From NCBI GenBank assembly GCA_041628615.1, contig JBFKOW010000007.1:1-42824 (forward strand): a DNA stretch of 42,824 nt, given 5' to 3'. The DNA is from JAMWZF01 sp041628615 (lineage in GTDB: Bacteria; Pseudomonadota; Alphaproteobacteria; Rhodobacterales; Rhodobacteraceae). The position numbers and the translations under genes were made by a program. The notes below the pieces were generated by a model. That model made no database searches and was not told where the DNA came from. It worked only from the letters and a program-made list of their open reading frames with translations. This document shows, in pieces, positions 25,186 through 33,921 of this stretch. Position 1 is the stretch's first letter. Every line of letters starts with the position of its first letter.

Positions 25186-27960
25186 ATGACCGAGATCACG
25201 ATCGAGAAATATGCCGGCAAGATGAACCGCGCCGGCTACGACGCCTTCATTTCCGCGATGCGGCAGGCCCGGTCCGAGCGCAACCGCTACGTCGACCTCG
25301 CCCACTGGCTGTTCTACGCGGTGTCGAACCAGAACTGCGACATCTCGGTCACCCTGCGCGAACTGAAGCTGGATCGCGGCCGGGTGCTGAAGGACCTGCA
25401 GGACGCGATGGGCAGTCTCGACCGCAACGTGACCGAGACGCCCGGCATCTCCGAGGCGATGTCGGCGATGCTCAACAACGCCTGGGTCTACGCCACGCTG
25501 TTCTTCGGCGAGGCGCAGATCCGCACCGGCCACGTCCTGACCGCGTTGCTCAACGACGCCGACCTGCGCCGCCACACGGTCCGCTGCTCCAAGATCTTCG
25601 CCGAGATCAACGCCACCTCGCTCGCCGCCGAGAGCCGCACGCTCTGGGCCGAGAGCGAGGAGGAGACGATGCGCCCGATGGACGGATCGGGGATCGGCTC
25701 GGCGGCGCCGGGCGCGGCCCCGGCGGGCGACGGCAAGGTCGGCGGGGCCGCCTCGCCGCTGGGCCGCTTCGCCAAGGACATGATCGCGGGGGTCGGTAAG
25801 ATGGACCCGATCAAGGGCCGCGACGACGAGATCCGCCAGATCATCGACGTGCTGCTGCGCCGCCGCCAGAACAACCCGATCCTCACCGGCGAGGCCGGGG
25901 TGGGCAAGACCGCGGTGGTCGAGGGCTTCGCGCAGCGGCTCGCCGCCGGGGAGGTGCCGCCCAAGCTCAAGGGCACCCGGCTGTTCGAGCTCGACATCCA
26001 GGCGATGCAGGCCGGCGCCAGCATGAAGGGCGAGTTCGAGCAGCGCCTGAAATCGGTGATCGACGAGGTCCAGTCCTCGCCGGTGCCGATCATCCTGTTC
26101 ATCGACGAGGCCCATACCCTGATCGGCGCCGGCGGCGCGCAGGGCACCGGCGACGCGGCCAACCTGCTGAAACCGGCGCTGGCCCGCGGCACCCTGCGGA
26201 CCATCGCCGCGACCACCTGGTCGGAATACGCCAAGTATTTCGAGAAGGACCCGGCCCTGACCCGCCGGTTCCAGCCGGTGCAGGTCGACGAACCGGACGT
26301 GGAGCGCTGCTGCTACATGCTGCGCGGCATCCTCGGGCCGATGGAGGATCACCACAAGGTCCGCATCAGCGACGAGGCGATCGTCGCCGCGGTCAGCCTC
26401 TCGGCCCGCTACATCCCGGCCCGGCAGCTTCCTGACAAGGCGGTCAGCCTGCTCGACACCGCCTGCGCCCGCGTGGCGGTGAGCCAGTCCTCGGTCCCGG
26501 CCCGGATCGAGGACCTGCGCGCCGCCATCGCCGCGGTCGAGACCGAGATCGCCGGCAAGGTCGGCGAGCGCGACCTCGGCGAGTCCAACGAGGAACGGGT
26601 CGAGGAACTGGAGGCCCGCAAGACCGGCCTCGAGGCCGACCTCGCCCGCTACCAGGAGATGTACGAGAGCGAGAAGGCGCTGGTCGACCAGATCCTGACC
26701 CTGCGCAAGGAGATCGCCGAGGCGACCGGCGGCGAGGCCGAGGAGGTCCACGACGCCCGGCCCGAGGCCGAGGTGGAAGCGTCCAACGACGCCGCCGAGG
26801 AGGCTGTCGAATCGGCGGGAGACGCGGAGGGCGCCACCCCGGTCGAGGCCGTGCTCGCCACCGCCGCCAGCCCAGAGAAGGCCCGCGAGGAGATGCACCG
26901 CCTGATGGCCGAACTGGAGGCCCGCGACGCCGACGACCGCATGGTCTATTCCCACGTCGACGCGCAGGCGGTGGCCACCATCATCTCGGACTGGACCGGC
27001 ATCCCGGCCGGCCGGATGGTGCAGGACGAGCTGGCGCAGGTGCTGCAACTGGCCGACACCCTCAGGGAGCGGGTGATCGGCCAGGACCACGGCCTGACCA
27101 CCATCGCCAAGCGGATCGAGACCAGCCGTGCCGGCCTTGCCAACCCGAACAAGCCGATCGGGGTGTTCATGCTCTGCGGTCCGTCGGGCGTGGGCAAGAC
27201 CGAGACCGCGCTGGCGCTGGCCGAGGCGCTCTATGGCGGCGAGCAGAACATCATCACCATCAACATGTCCGAGTTCCAGGAGGCGCATTCGGTGTCGCTG
27301 CTGAAGGGCGCGCCGCCGGGTTACGTGGGCTACGGCGAAGGCGGCCGGCTGACCGAGGCGGTCCGCCGCAAGCCCTATTCGGTGGTGCTGCTCGACGAGG
27401 TCGAGAAGGCCCACCCGGACATCCACGAACTGTTCTTCCAGGTCTTCGACAAGGGGATCATGGAGGACGGCAACGGCCGGGCGATCAACTTCAAGAACAC
27501 CCTGATCCTGCTGACCTCGAACGTCGGCACCGATGTCATCATGCAGATGGCCGAGAGCGGCCAGACCACGCCGGACGTGGAGGAACTGGCCGAGGCGCTG
27601 AAGCCCGCGCAGCTCGAGGTGTTCCCGCCCGCCCTGCTCGGCCGGATCGTGTCGATCCCCTACTTCCCGCTGGGGCCGGACGTTCTTGCCGGGATCACCC
27701 GGCTCAAGCTGAAGGCGGTGCAGCGGCGGATGAAGGAGGCCCACGGCGCCGCCCTGACCATCCCCGACGACGTGATCTCGCACATCGTCGCCCAGTGCCG
27801 GGACCCCGACAGCGGCGGCCGGATGATCGACAACATCATCACCAACTCGATCCTGCCCGACCTCAGCCGCGAGGTGCTCGGCCGGATGGTGTCGGGCGAG
27901 GAGTTCAGGAACGTTTCGGTGCGGATCGACGACGGAGGTTTCGCCTACGAATTTGCATGA
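25186..27960 (+). CDS. clpV: Type VI secretion system ATPase TssH (ClpV)
   Basis: ClpV is a ClpB-like AAA+ unfoldase that disassembles contracted TssB/TssC sheaths. The 924-residue product has a Clp N-terminal domain (about residues 1-150), AAA1 with Walker A GEAGVGKT (235-242), a coiled-coil middle domain, and AAA2 with Walker A GPSGVGKT (665-672) and the GYGEGGRLTEAVRRKPYSVVLLDEVEKAHPDI region (written in part). The middle domain is followed by a Glu/Ala-rich insertion at about 515-565 that makes the protein somewhat longer than usual. A GGGAAAGG ribosome-binding site precedes the ATG. Confidence 0.96.
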   Translation: MTEITIEKYAGKMNRAGYDAFISAMRQARSERNRYVDLAHWLFYAVSNQNCDISVTLRELKLDRGRVLKDLQDAMGSLDRNVTETPGISEAMSAMLNNAWVYATLFFGEAQIRTGHVLTALLNDADLRRHTVRCSKIFAEINATSLAAESRTLWAESEEETMRPMDGSGIGSAAPGAAPAGDGKVGGAASPLGRFAKDMIAGVGKMDPIKGRDDEIRQIIDVLLRRRQNNPILTGEAGVGKTAVVEGFAQRLAAGEVPPKLKGTRLFELDIQAMQAGASMKGEFEQRLKSVIDEVQSSPVPIILFIDEAHTLIGAGGAQGTGDAANLLKPALARGTLRTIAATTWSEYAKYFEKDPALTRRFQPVQVDEPDVERCCYMLRGILGPMEDHHKVRISDEAIVAAVSLSARYIPARQLPDKAVSLLDTACARVAVSQSSVPARIEDLRAAIAAVETEIAGKVGERDLGESNEERVEELEARKTGLEADLARYQEMYESEKALVDQILTLRKEIAEATGGEAEEVHDARPEAEVEASNDAAEEAVESAGDAEGATPVEAVLATAASPEKAREEMHRLMAELEARDADDRMVYSHVDAQAVATIISDWTGIPAGRMVQDELAQVLQLADTLRERVIGQDHGLTTIAKRIETSRAGLANPNKPIGVFMLCGPSGVGKTETALALAEALYGGEQNIITINMSEFQEAHSVSLLKGAPPGYVGYGEGGRLTEAVRRKPYSVVLLDEVEKAHPDIHELFFQVFDKGIMEDGNGRAINFKNTLILLTSNVGTDVIMQMAESGQTTPDVEELAEALKPAQLEVFPPALLGRIVSIPYFPLGPDVLAGITRLKLKAVQRRMKEAHGAALTIPDDVISHIVAQCRDPDSGGRMIDNIITNSILPDLSREVLGRMVSGEEFRNVSVRIDDGGFAYEFA

Positions 27961-28014
27961 GCCACCCGCGGCCCCGGTCCGGCCGGGGCCGCCATTTCAG
28001 AAGGACTTTTTCAG

Positions 28015-28827
28015 ATGCCCATTAACAGGACGATCTTCATTTCCGGCAGCGTCGGCCGCGGCGGGCGCAACGCGCGCGCGGATGTCTCGGCGGTCCAGAG
28101 TCAGTTGAACGACCAGATGAACCCGCCGCGGGTCCGGCTCGCGGTGGACGGGATCTACGGCCCCAAGACGCGGGCGATGATCCGCGATTTCCAGGCGACG
28201 GTGTGCGAATTCCGCTGGCCCGATTGCCGGGTCGATCCCAACGGCCAGACCCTTGCGGCGTTGAACGACCCGGCGTCCGAGGGCAAGTGGGCGCGGATGT
28301 CGCTGCCGCCTTCGGGCGGGCCGCCGCCGATCCTGCACAATGTCCGGCTGATCCCGCAGCCGACCCGGAGCACCTGCTGGGCGGCCTCGACGGCGATGCT
28401 CACCGGCCGCTCGGTGTCGGAGGTGCAGCGCCGGACGCCGGCCCATCTGGTGAGCAGCAGCGGCGGCCTGAAGAACTACAGCCGCGACAACGACTGGGTG
28501 GACGGCACCCGTGACTACGCGAACGCCCACGGGCTGCGCTATGCGCCGCCGATGTCGTGGTCCACCGCCGCGCTTCGTGCGCAACTGGCGCAGGGGCCGA
28601 TGGTCTTCGACATGTTGTGGCGCGCCGACCAGTATGTCGATCCCGACGACGGGGTCGGGTCGCCCGGCCACATGATCTGCGTCATCGGGCTCGACGGCGA
28701 CGCGCTGGACACCGAACTGACTTACAACGATCCTTGGCCGCCGAATGTCGGCGCGGTGACGACGGTCAACTATGCCGACTGGGTGCGCCAGGTGCCGACC
28801 CGGACCTACCGGGTCTTCTACCGGTAG
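28015..28827 (+). CDS. Peptidoglycan-binding domain / papain-like cysteine peptidase; candidate T6SS effector
   Basis: The 270-residue protein has no signal peptide. Residues about 20-90 form a PG_binding_1-type domain (VSAVQSQLND, LAVDGIYGPKTRAMIRDFQA). The rest is a papain-like cysteine peptidase of the C39-like/AvrRpt2-like kind: Cys121 in TRSTCWAASTAML, His219 in SPGHMICVIGLDGD, and Asn238-Asp239 in TYNDPWPP provide the expected triad. It follows clpV after 54 bases in the T6SS block. A cytoplasmic cell-wall-binding peptidase without export signal beside clpV fits a T6SS effector that cleaves peptidoglycan peptides or proteins in a rival's periplasm. This role is inferred. No immunity gene is adjacent: the next gene is convergent and only 27 bases away. 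Confidence 0.85.
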   Translation: MPINRTIFISGSVGRGGRNARADVSAVQSQLNDQMNPPRVRLAVDGIYGPKTRAMIRDFQATVCEFRWPDCRVDPNGQTLAALNDPASEGKWARMSLPPSGGPPPILHNVRLIPQPTRSTCWAASTAMLTGRSVSEVQRRTPAHLVSSSGGLKNYSRDNDWVDGTRDYANAHGLRYAPPMSWSTAALRAQLAQGPMVFDMLWRADQYVDPDDGVGSPGHMICVIGLDGDALDTELTYNDPWPPNVGAVTTVNYADWVRQVPTRTYRVFYR

Positions 28828-28854
28828 CACCTCCAGCCCGGGACGGTCCAGGGC

Positions 28855-31257
28855 TCAGCCGTCGTCGAGTTCGAGCATCGCGTCGATGAGGTCCTTGTAG
28901 GCCTGCACCTCGGGCGGGATCACCCGCGGCGCGACGTAGCTGGCGGCGGTGGCCGAGGTGTTGCCCATCTTGCGGTCGGCCCAGGCCCACATGTCGGCGT
29001 TGGTCTTGCTGCGCAGGAACGGGTTGGCGTTCACCACGCTGGCCCCCATCACGTCGATCACGGCGAGGTTGCCCGCCGCCGAGAGCGACGTATGCGCCCC
29101 CGCCGGGCCGAGGAAGTGGGCGAGGTAGAGCCGCCCCGGCGTGATGGTGTGGCCCCGCGCCCGCAGGAAGGCCTCGTTCTCGCGGGCGAGGTTGCGCACC
29201 ATCTCGCGGCTGAGCGCCGGGTCGGTCCGCAGGTTCAGAAGCTGCTGCCGCGACATCGAGGCGACGAGGTCGGGCCGGTAGGTGTTCATCATCCGGATCC
29301 ACGTCGACTCGATGAACTGGCCCAGCCCGGTGGCGGTGGACAGCGGGTTCCGGGCCGCCGCGTTGCCGGCGGATTCGACCTGGATGATCTGGTTGACCAG
29401 CGCCTCGACCGCGTCCGATCCCGGCGCGCCGCCGGTGCTGTAGCCGCCGCCTGCGCTGCCCGACCAGCTCAGCGGATCGATCGGCGTCCCGTTCAGCCAG
29501 AGCTCGAAATGAAGGTGCGGGCCGGTGGACCGGCCGGTGGTGCCGACAAAGCCGATCACGTCCCCGGCGTTGACCGTGTTGCCCACCCCGCGGCCCAGAT
29601 CGGAATAGCGGTCGAGGTGGGCATAGCGGGTCTGCAGGCCGCCCTCGTGGGCGATGTAGATCACGTTGCCGTAGCCGCCGCCGGGGCCCGCCACCTCGAT
29701 CCGGCCGGGCAGGGCGGCGGACACCGGCGTCCCGGTCGGGGCGGCCCAGTCGACGCCGTTGTGATTGCGCATCTGCCGCAGGATCGGGTGCATCCGCGGC
29801 CCGAAGCCCGAGGTCTTGGTCCCCGCCACCGGGATCACCAGCCCACCGCCGGCCCCGCCGCCGCCGCCTTCGAAGTCGAAGCAGGCAAAGCCCTCGCCGC
29901 CCTCCTTCGGGGTGACGTAGCACCGCATGTCGCCGCTGGGCCCGTTCAGGCCGGCGAACAGCACCCGGCCCGGCCCCTGGCCCTGGGCCACCGGGTTGGT
30001 GGCGTAGACCAGCGTGATCCGGTCGCCCACCGCCGCGAACCGGTCGAGGTCGTGGAGCTGGGACAGCATCACGATCAGTTCGCCGACGAGCGTCGTCGGC
30101 AGCCCGTTGCGGATCGCCGCCGAATAGACCGCGTCGAGCAGCCGGACCTCGCCGGTCGCGGCGGCCTGCTGCCGGACCTCGCCGGAACGTTCGAGGAGGT
30201 CGGACTCGATCCACGGATCGGCCGCGGCGGCGAACCGCCCGGGCCCGGTCTGCGCCACCGAACCGATGTAGCCGGCCGGTCCGTAGACCGACATCTGGGT
30301 CAGGTAGTCCCCCGTCACGTCCGGCCGCTTGCGCACCGCGACAAGCGAACCCGGCGCCAGCGTGGCCCCGATCCCGGCGACCCGCGCCGCGCCGTTGGCG
30401 ATCAGCCGGGCCGTCGGCTCGTCGAAGCCGTCGCCGGTCAGGACGTCGGTGAGGTCCTGCTCGGTCCGGATCACGATCACGCTGTCGACGTAGAGCGGGA
30501 AGCGCTGGTTGTCGCGCAGGGTGAAGGCGACCGAGGTGGTGTTCTCGATCACCGTCTCGACGTAGACCGCCTCGTCGGTCTCGGGGGCGTCGGCCAGACC
30601 GGTGTCGATCAGGTCGCCCCACGAGCCGTCGCCGCCGTCCACCGCGATCAGCTCGCCCTCGCCGACCTCGCCGCGGATCCGCTGCGACCCGGACTGGCGG
30701 TTGGCCTCGGCGAGTTCCGAGATGCCGCGGCTGCGCTGGGCCTGGAACGACGCGAAGTCCTGCGCGCTGGACGGCACGGTGGTCATCAGCCGGGTCTGCT
30801 GGATCACCAGGTCGTCGGTGAGGATGGTCAGCCGGTCCTCGGCGAAGGGGCCGACGCGCTTGAAGTCGAGCCCCTGCGGCCCGGACACCGTGGTCGCCTC
30901 GGAGGTCTCGGACTGTTCCAGCCGCAGGATCATCGGGTCCTTGCGCAGGTGCAGGAAGGCGTCCGCGGGGGGCGCGGCGGCGACGATCCCGGCCTCGGCG
31001 CTGCCCTCGGTCTGGATCATCACGAAATCGTCGTCGCCGGTCGCGGGTGCGTCGGCGGCAAGGTCGATCCCGTCGCTGTCCGGGCCCTCCGGGACGGCGT
31101 CGCCGCCGGACCAGACCAGCCAACCGATGCCGCCGATCCCGGCCAGCGCGGCGACCCCGCCCGCCACCGCGCCGATCCGCAGCGCCAGCCGCTTGCGCCG
31201 CCGCGCCCGGGCCCGGGTGCCGGTCTTTCGGAAGGCGGGATCGATATCGATCGGCAT
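28855..31257 (-). CDS. Membrane-anchored M23 metallopeptidase fused to a lytic transglycosylase
   Basis: The 800-residue protein has a basic cytoplasmic tail, one membrane helix at about residues 25-48 and a long periplasmic part. Residues about 270-480 resemble the LysM-like/Csd3_N regions that precede M23 domains (LLDAVYSAAIRNGLP, DRFAAVGDRITLVY, GRVLFAGLN). The M23 domain (about 488-595) has the zinc ligands His499 and Asp503 (NHNGVDW) and His581/His583 (GPHLHFELW). A C-terminal SLT-like domain follows with the likely catalytic Glu628 in IQVESAGN and ATGLGQFIESTWIRMM. It could therefore cut both peptide cross-links and glycan strands. It is 17 bases after the caspase-like gene in the same operon. 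A role in opening the wall for the T6SS or the Exb module is inference. Confidence 0.9.
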   Translation of the reverse strand: MPIDIDPAFRKTGTRARARRRKRLALRIGAVAGGVAALAGIGGIGWLVWSGGDAVPEGPDSDGIDLAADAPATGDDDFVMIQTEGSAEAGIVAAAPPADAFLHLRKDPMILRLEQSETSEATTVSGPQGLDFKRVGPFAEDRLTILTDDLVIQQTRLMTTVPSSAQDFASFQAQRSRGISELAEANRQSGSQRIRGEVGEGELIAVDGGDGSWGDLIDTGLADAPETDEAVYVETVIENTTSVAFTLRDNQRFPLYVDSVIVIRTEQDLTDVLTGDGFDEPTARLIANGAARVAGIGATLAPGSLVAVRKRPDVTGDYLTQMSVYGPAGYIGSVAQTGPGRFAAAADPWIESDLLERSGEVRQQAAATGEVRLLDAVYSAAIRNGLPTTLVGELIVMLSQLHDLDRFAAVGDRITLVYATNPVAQGQGPGRVLFAGLNGPSGDMRCYVTPKEGGEGFACFDFEGGGGGAGGGLVIPVAGTKTSGFGPRMHPILRQMRNHNGVDWAAPTGTPVSAALPGRIEVAGPGGGYGNVIYIAHEGGLQTRYAHLDRYSDLGRGVGNTVNAGDVIGFVGTTGRSTGPHLHFELWLNGTPIDPLSWSGSAGGGYSTGGAPGSDAVEALVNQIIQVESAGNAAARNPLSTATGLGQFIESTWIRMMNTYRPDLVASMSRQQLLNLRTDPALSREMVRNLARENEAFLRARGHTITPGRLYLAHFLGPAGAHTSLSAAGNLAVIDVMGASVVNANPFLRSKTNADMWAWADRKMGNTSATAASYVAPRVIPPEVQAYKDLIDAMLELDDG

Positions 31258-31274
31258 CAGGGCTCAGCCCGCCA

Positions 31275-32561
31275 TCAGCGGAAGACGCCGATCCCGCCGC
31301 CGGTGATCCGCGGAGTGCTGGTTTGCGGTTGCGGCTGAGGCGCCGGAGCGGGCCGCGGCTGGGTCGGGCGCGGGGCCGCGGCCTGCGCGCTGCTGCCCGA
31401 GGAGGACGGCGCCGTCCGCTGCGGCTGCGCCACCACCACCGGCGGGCATTCCACGTCTTCGTTCAGGATGATGTCGCGGAACAGCTCGGCCGAGGCGTCG
31501 AGCGAGGCCGGCGCCGCCACCCCCCGCTCGTCGTAGTAGCGGGCGACCGCGGCCTGCGACCCCCGCCCGAAGAGGCCGTCGATCGACGAGGTGTAGCAGT
31601 CCATCCGCGCCAGTTCCGACTGGATCGCCCGCGCCAGATCGGCCGAGGGCGGATCGAATGCGCCGCCCGCCACGAGGGCGGCGAAGGCTTCGGGATCGCT
31701 CTCGCGCAGGGCGGTCCGCGTCTCGAGGTTGTCGTAGGTGATCTCGAGGGAGGGCGATTCCGGCACCGTGTCGGTGACTGCCCCGACGGTGGTGAGGGTC
31801 TCCTGCTCGGGCTCGACCTGGATGATGCCGACGATGATCGACGGCTGCGGGAAGCCCGCCGGGACCGGGATCGCGGCGATCTGCGCCGCTGGCGGGGCGA
31901 TGCACAGCGTGGTCGGGACCGCGCCGACGCTCTGTCCCTCGATCCGCGGTTCGAGGAACGCGACCGTGGCCGCCTCCGAACCGGGCGCGGGGGCGATGGA
32001 GAAGCTGGCCGCGGGCCGGACCCCGACCCAGCCCGCCTGGGCGACGGTTTCGAGCGGGGTGTCGGTGCCGGCGCCGAGCAGCGCCTGGGTGAGCACCGGA
32101 CCGGCGCAGGCCGCGCCGGGCCCGGCCGAGGCGGCGAGCAGGAAATCCCCGCGCAGCGACCCGACCGGCGGCGCGATCGGCGCGCCGCTGCCACCGGGGC
32201 CGCAGTTCTCGACCAGCAGCGCGGCCTGGCGGGCGCCGCCCGCGAACAGGCTGTCGGCGAGCGCGGCGACGGTCAGCCGCGGGTCGTCGCCGATCGCCGG
32301 CTGCCCGGCGCGCTGCGCCAGCGGTCCGTTGAAGTAGACCAGCACCCGGTCGGCCCCGGCGATGCCCTGCACCGCATCGACGATGTCCCGCGGGCCGCCG
32401 TCCAGCAGGTGCCGCACGTCGCGCACCCCGGCGCCGGCCAGCCCGTTCGACACCGCCACGGCATCGCCGTCGCTGCCGATCACCAGCACCGACCAGTCGT
32501 CCGCGACCGCGGGCGCGGCGAGCATCAGGGCGGCGGCAGAGGTGGCGAGGGTGCGGCGCAT
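31275..32561 (-). CDS. Secreted caspase-fold (C14-like) pseudopeptidase with peptidoglycan-binding-like domain
   Basis: The 428-residue protein has a signal peptide (residues 1-20, ending APAVADD). Residues about 23-200 follow the bacterial caspase-like pattern: WSVLVIGSDGDAVAV, AGVRDVRHLLDG, then a strand ADRVLVYFNGPL where active relatives have YYAGHG, and ALLVENCGPGG where they have DxC. The catalytic His is replaced by Pro80, while Cys120 is kept, so it is probably inactive. Residues about 300-347 resemble a PG_binding_1 fold (LARAIQSELARMDC, SIDGLFGRGSQAAVARYY). A Pro/Gln-rich tail ends GGGIGVFR. It is co-directional with the DUF1036 gene upstream and the M23 fusion downstream. The caspase-fold call is made by eye. 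Confidence 0.72.
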   Translation of the reverse strand: MRRTLATSAAALMLAAPAVADDWSVLVIGSDGDAVAVSNGLAGAGVRDVRHLLDGGPRDIVDAVQGIAGADRVLVYFNGPLAQRAGQPAIGDDPRLTVAALADSLFAGGARQAALLVENCGPGGSGAPIAPPVGSLRGDFLLAASAGPGAACAGPVLTQALLGAGTDTPLETVAQAGWVGVRPAASFSIAPAPGSEAATVAFLEPRIEGQSVGAVPTTLCIAPPAAQIAAIPVPAGFPQPSIIVGIIQVEPEQETLTTVGAVTDTVPESPSLEITYDNLETRTALRESDPEAFAALVAGGAFDPPSADLARAIQSELARMDCYTSSIDGLFGRGSQAAVARYYDERGVAAPASLDASAELFRDIILNEDVECPPVVVAQPQRTAPSSSGSSAQAAAPRPTQPRPAPAPQPQPQTSTPRITGGGIGVFR

Positions 32562-32647
32562 CGGCGGCTCCGGTTCGTCTCTGGCCCGAGTCTAGACCAA
32601 ACCGGGCCCATCGCGCGAGTCCCGCTCGCACGGAAAGCGCCGCGGCC

Positions 32648-33064
32648 CTAGCTGCCGCCCGGCGGCGGGTTGAGAAACAGGGTCCAGCGCTCGGTGCGCT
32701 GGGTATCGACCTCGAGGAACCGTGCCTCGATGAAGCCGCGGATCAGGCAGTCGGTTTCGCCGCGGATCTCGAAGCGGTCCGGGGCGACGCACATCGGCGT
32801 CGCGCCGGTCAGGACGGACTTGCCGAAGACGTCCTGCGCGAAGACGTAGATGTAGCGGGCGCGCAATTGCTCGTCGATCACGTTGGCGCACTGATTCGGG
32901 CCGATTGTCCACCATCCGGACGTTTCGAAGGCATCCAGGTCGTATTGTCCAATCGCGACATTAACCACGTCGAAGGTCTGGTTGCAGATCGAGAACTGCG
33001 CCCGGGCGGCCAACGGCACGGCGGTTAACGCCATGATAATCATCAATTTTAGGGGGTTCGGCAT
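32648..33064 (-). CDS. DUF1036-type exported protein
   Basis: The 138-residue protein has a signal peptide (residues 1-22, ending PLAARAQ) and a single domain resembling DUF1036: FSICNQTFDVVNVAIGQYD, SGWWTIGPNQCANV, RYIYVFAQD and CLIRGFIEARFLEVDTQ, with Cys residues that may form disulfides. Function is unknown. The start at 33064 is chosen over longer in-frame ones because a GGTGGAG sequence precedes it and it opens directly into the signal peptide. It heads the minus-strand operon with the caspase-like and M23 genes. Confidence 0.82.
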   Translation of the reverse strand: MPNPLKLMIIMALTAVPLAARAQFSICNQTFDVVNVAIGQYDLDAFETSGWWTIGPNQCANVIDEQLRARYIYVFAQDVFGKSVLTGATPMCVAPDRFEIRGETDCLIRGFIEARFLEVDTQRTERWTLFLNPPPGGS

Positions 33065-33208
33065 CCCTCGACTCCACCCGGCCCGGCACCCCGCCGCGGC
33101 GCCGCGACCCCAGATATGCAACATCGTCCGAGCCGCGATCGACATAAATCCGCCGAGTTCAAGCATTTTTCTACGACTTAGGATGCAAGATCGACCTCGG
33201 ATTGCTAT
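33065..33208. promoter_or_regulatory. Divergent promoter region of the accessory envelope module
   Basis: These 144 bases separate the divergent DUF1036 gene and the next exported-protein gene. The half next to the plus-strand gene (33140-33208) is clearly AT-richer than the surroundings, with AGCATTTTTCTA and TTGCTATAT blocks, as expected of promoters. Exact elements cannot be assigned. The plus-strand gene lacks a clear Shine-Dalgarno sequence. Confidence 0.4.
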
Positions 33209-33793
33209 ATGAAGGACATGATCAAGACGCTCGCCATCTCTGCGGGACTTATCGGGCTGACCGCCATCGGCGGCATGGCCCTGTCCATGGCGCATGACCT
33301 GGCGTTCTCGCGGCCCGGCGCGCAGCCGGTCGGCGACGAGCGGATCGAACAGGTTTCGTTCAACCAGCCCGCCCCGGGCGGCGCCGAGGCCGCGATCGTC
33401 ACGCTGGCCGCCGCGCCGATGGCGGCGGTGCCGGAGGCGGAGGTCATTCCGGCCATCCTGGAGAGCACCGGACCGCACAACCGCCTGGCGGGCAAGAGCA
33501 TCGTGACCGCGTCGCTGAACGCGCCCGCCGCGGCGATCCGCCCGGCCGCCCGCAACGCGGACATCGCCGGTGTCGGCGACGACTTCTTCCCGCCGAACCG
33601 GGTCCGGCAGGACCGCGAGGACGAGTTCGTCGTCGCCATCAGCCGTCCGGTGTTCGGCCAGCGCGCGCCGTTCCAGACCTACGCCGCGTCCGCGCCGGTG
33701 GCGTCCGTGCCGTCGGCGCCCATCGCCGCGGCCACCGGCGTGACCCGGGCCGCGACGCCGACGCCGTCGTTCCTCGTCGGGGTCTACCGCTAG
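33209..33793 (+). CDS. Exported or membrane-anchored protein of unknown function
   Basis: The 194-residue protein starts MKDMIKTLAISAGLIGLTAIGGMALS, a signal peptide or anchor (this stretch is split as residues 1-13 basic/polar and 14-27 hydrophobic). The remainder is Ala/Pro-rich with no domain that I recognise; a more conserved-looking part is GVGDDFFPPNRVRQDREDEFVV followed by AISRPVFGQRAPF. It ends SFLVGVYR. A second ATG at 33218 is a possible start. It lies between the DUF1036 gene (divergent) and the second exported gene, so a link to the Exb module is inferred from position only. Confidence 0.65.
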   Translation: MKDMIKTLAISAGLIGLTAIGGMALSMAHDLAFSRPGAQPVGDERIEQVSFNQPAPGGAEAAIVTLAAAPMAAVPEAEVIPAILESTGPHNRLAGKSIVTASLNAPAAAIRPAARNADIAGVGDDFFPPNRVRQDREDEFVVAISRPVFGQRAPFQTYAASAPVASVPSAPIAAATGVTRAATPTPSFLVGVYR

Positions 33794-33921
33794 GCCGTCG
33801 CAGCCGGGATCGGACCCGGCCGGTCCGTCCTCCGGGCCAACTCTGCGGTTGACACTGGCCCCCTCCATCCTCCCAAATGCGAGCATCACGCGCAGGCGCG
33901 CAGCCGATGATCGAGGGACCC
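33794..33921 (+). promoter_or_regulatory. Hairpin plus TTGACA promoter candidate before the second exported-protein gene
   Basis: CGGACC-cggcc-GGTCCG (33811-33827) forms a 6-bp stem after the upstream gene and may terminate it. An exact TTGACA follows at 33849-33854, with no equally good -10 box. Together they suggest a new transcript for the exported protein and the Exb genes. Confidence 0.4.

Noticed and set aside
28015..28827. VgrG- or PAAR-type delivery gene near the candidate effector
   Set aside because: No gp27/gp5-like or PAAR-like sequence was found in any frame around clpV; delivery by Hcp or a remote VgrG is possible but not shown.
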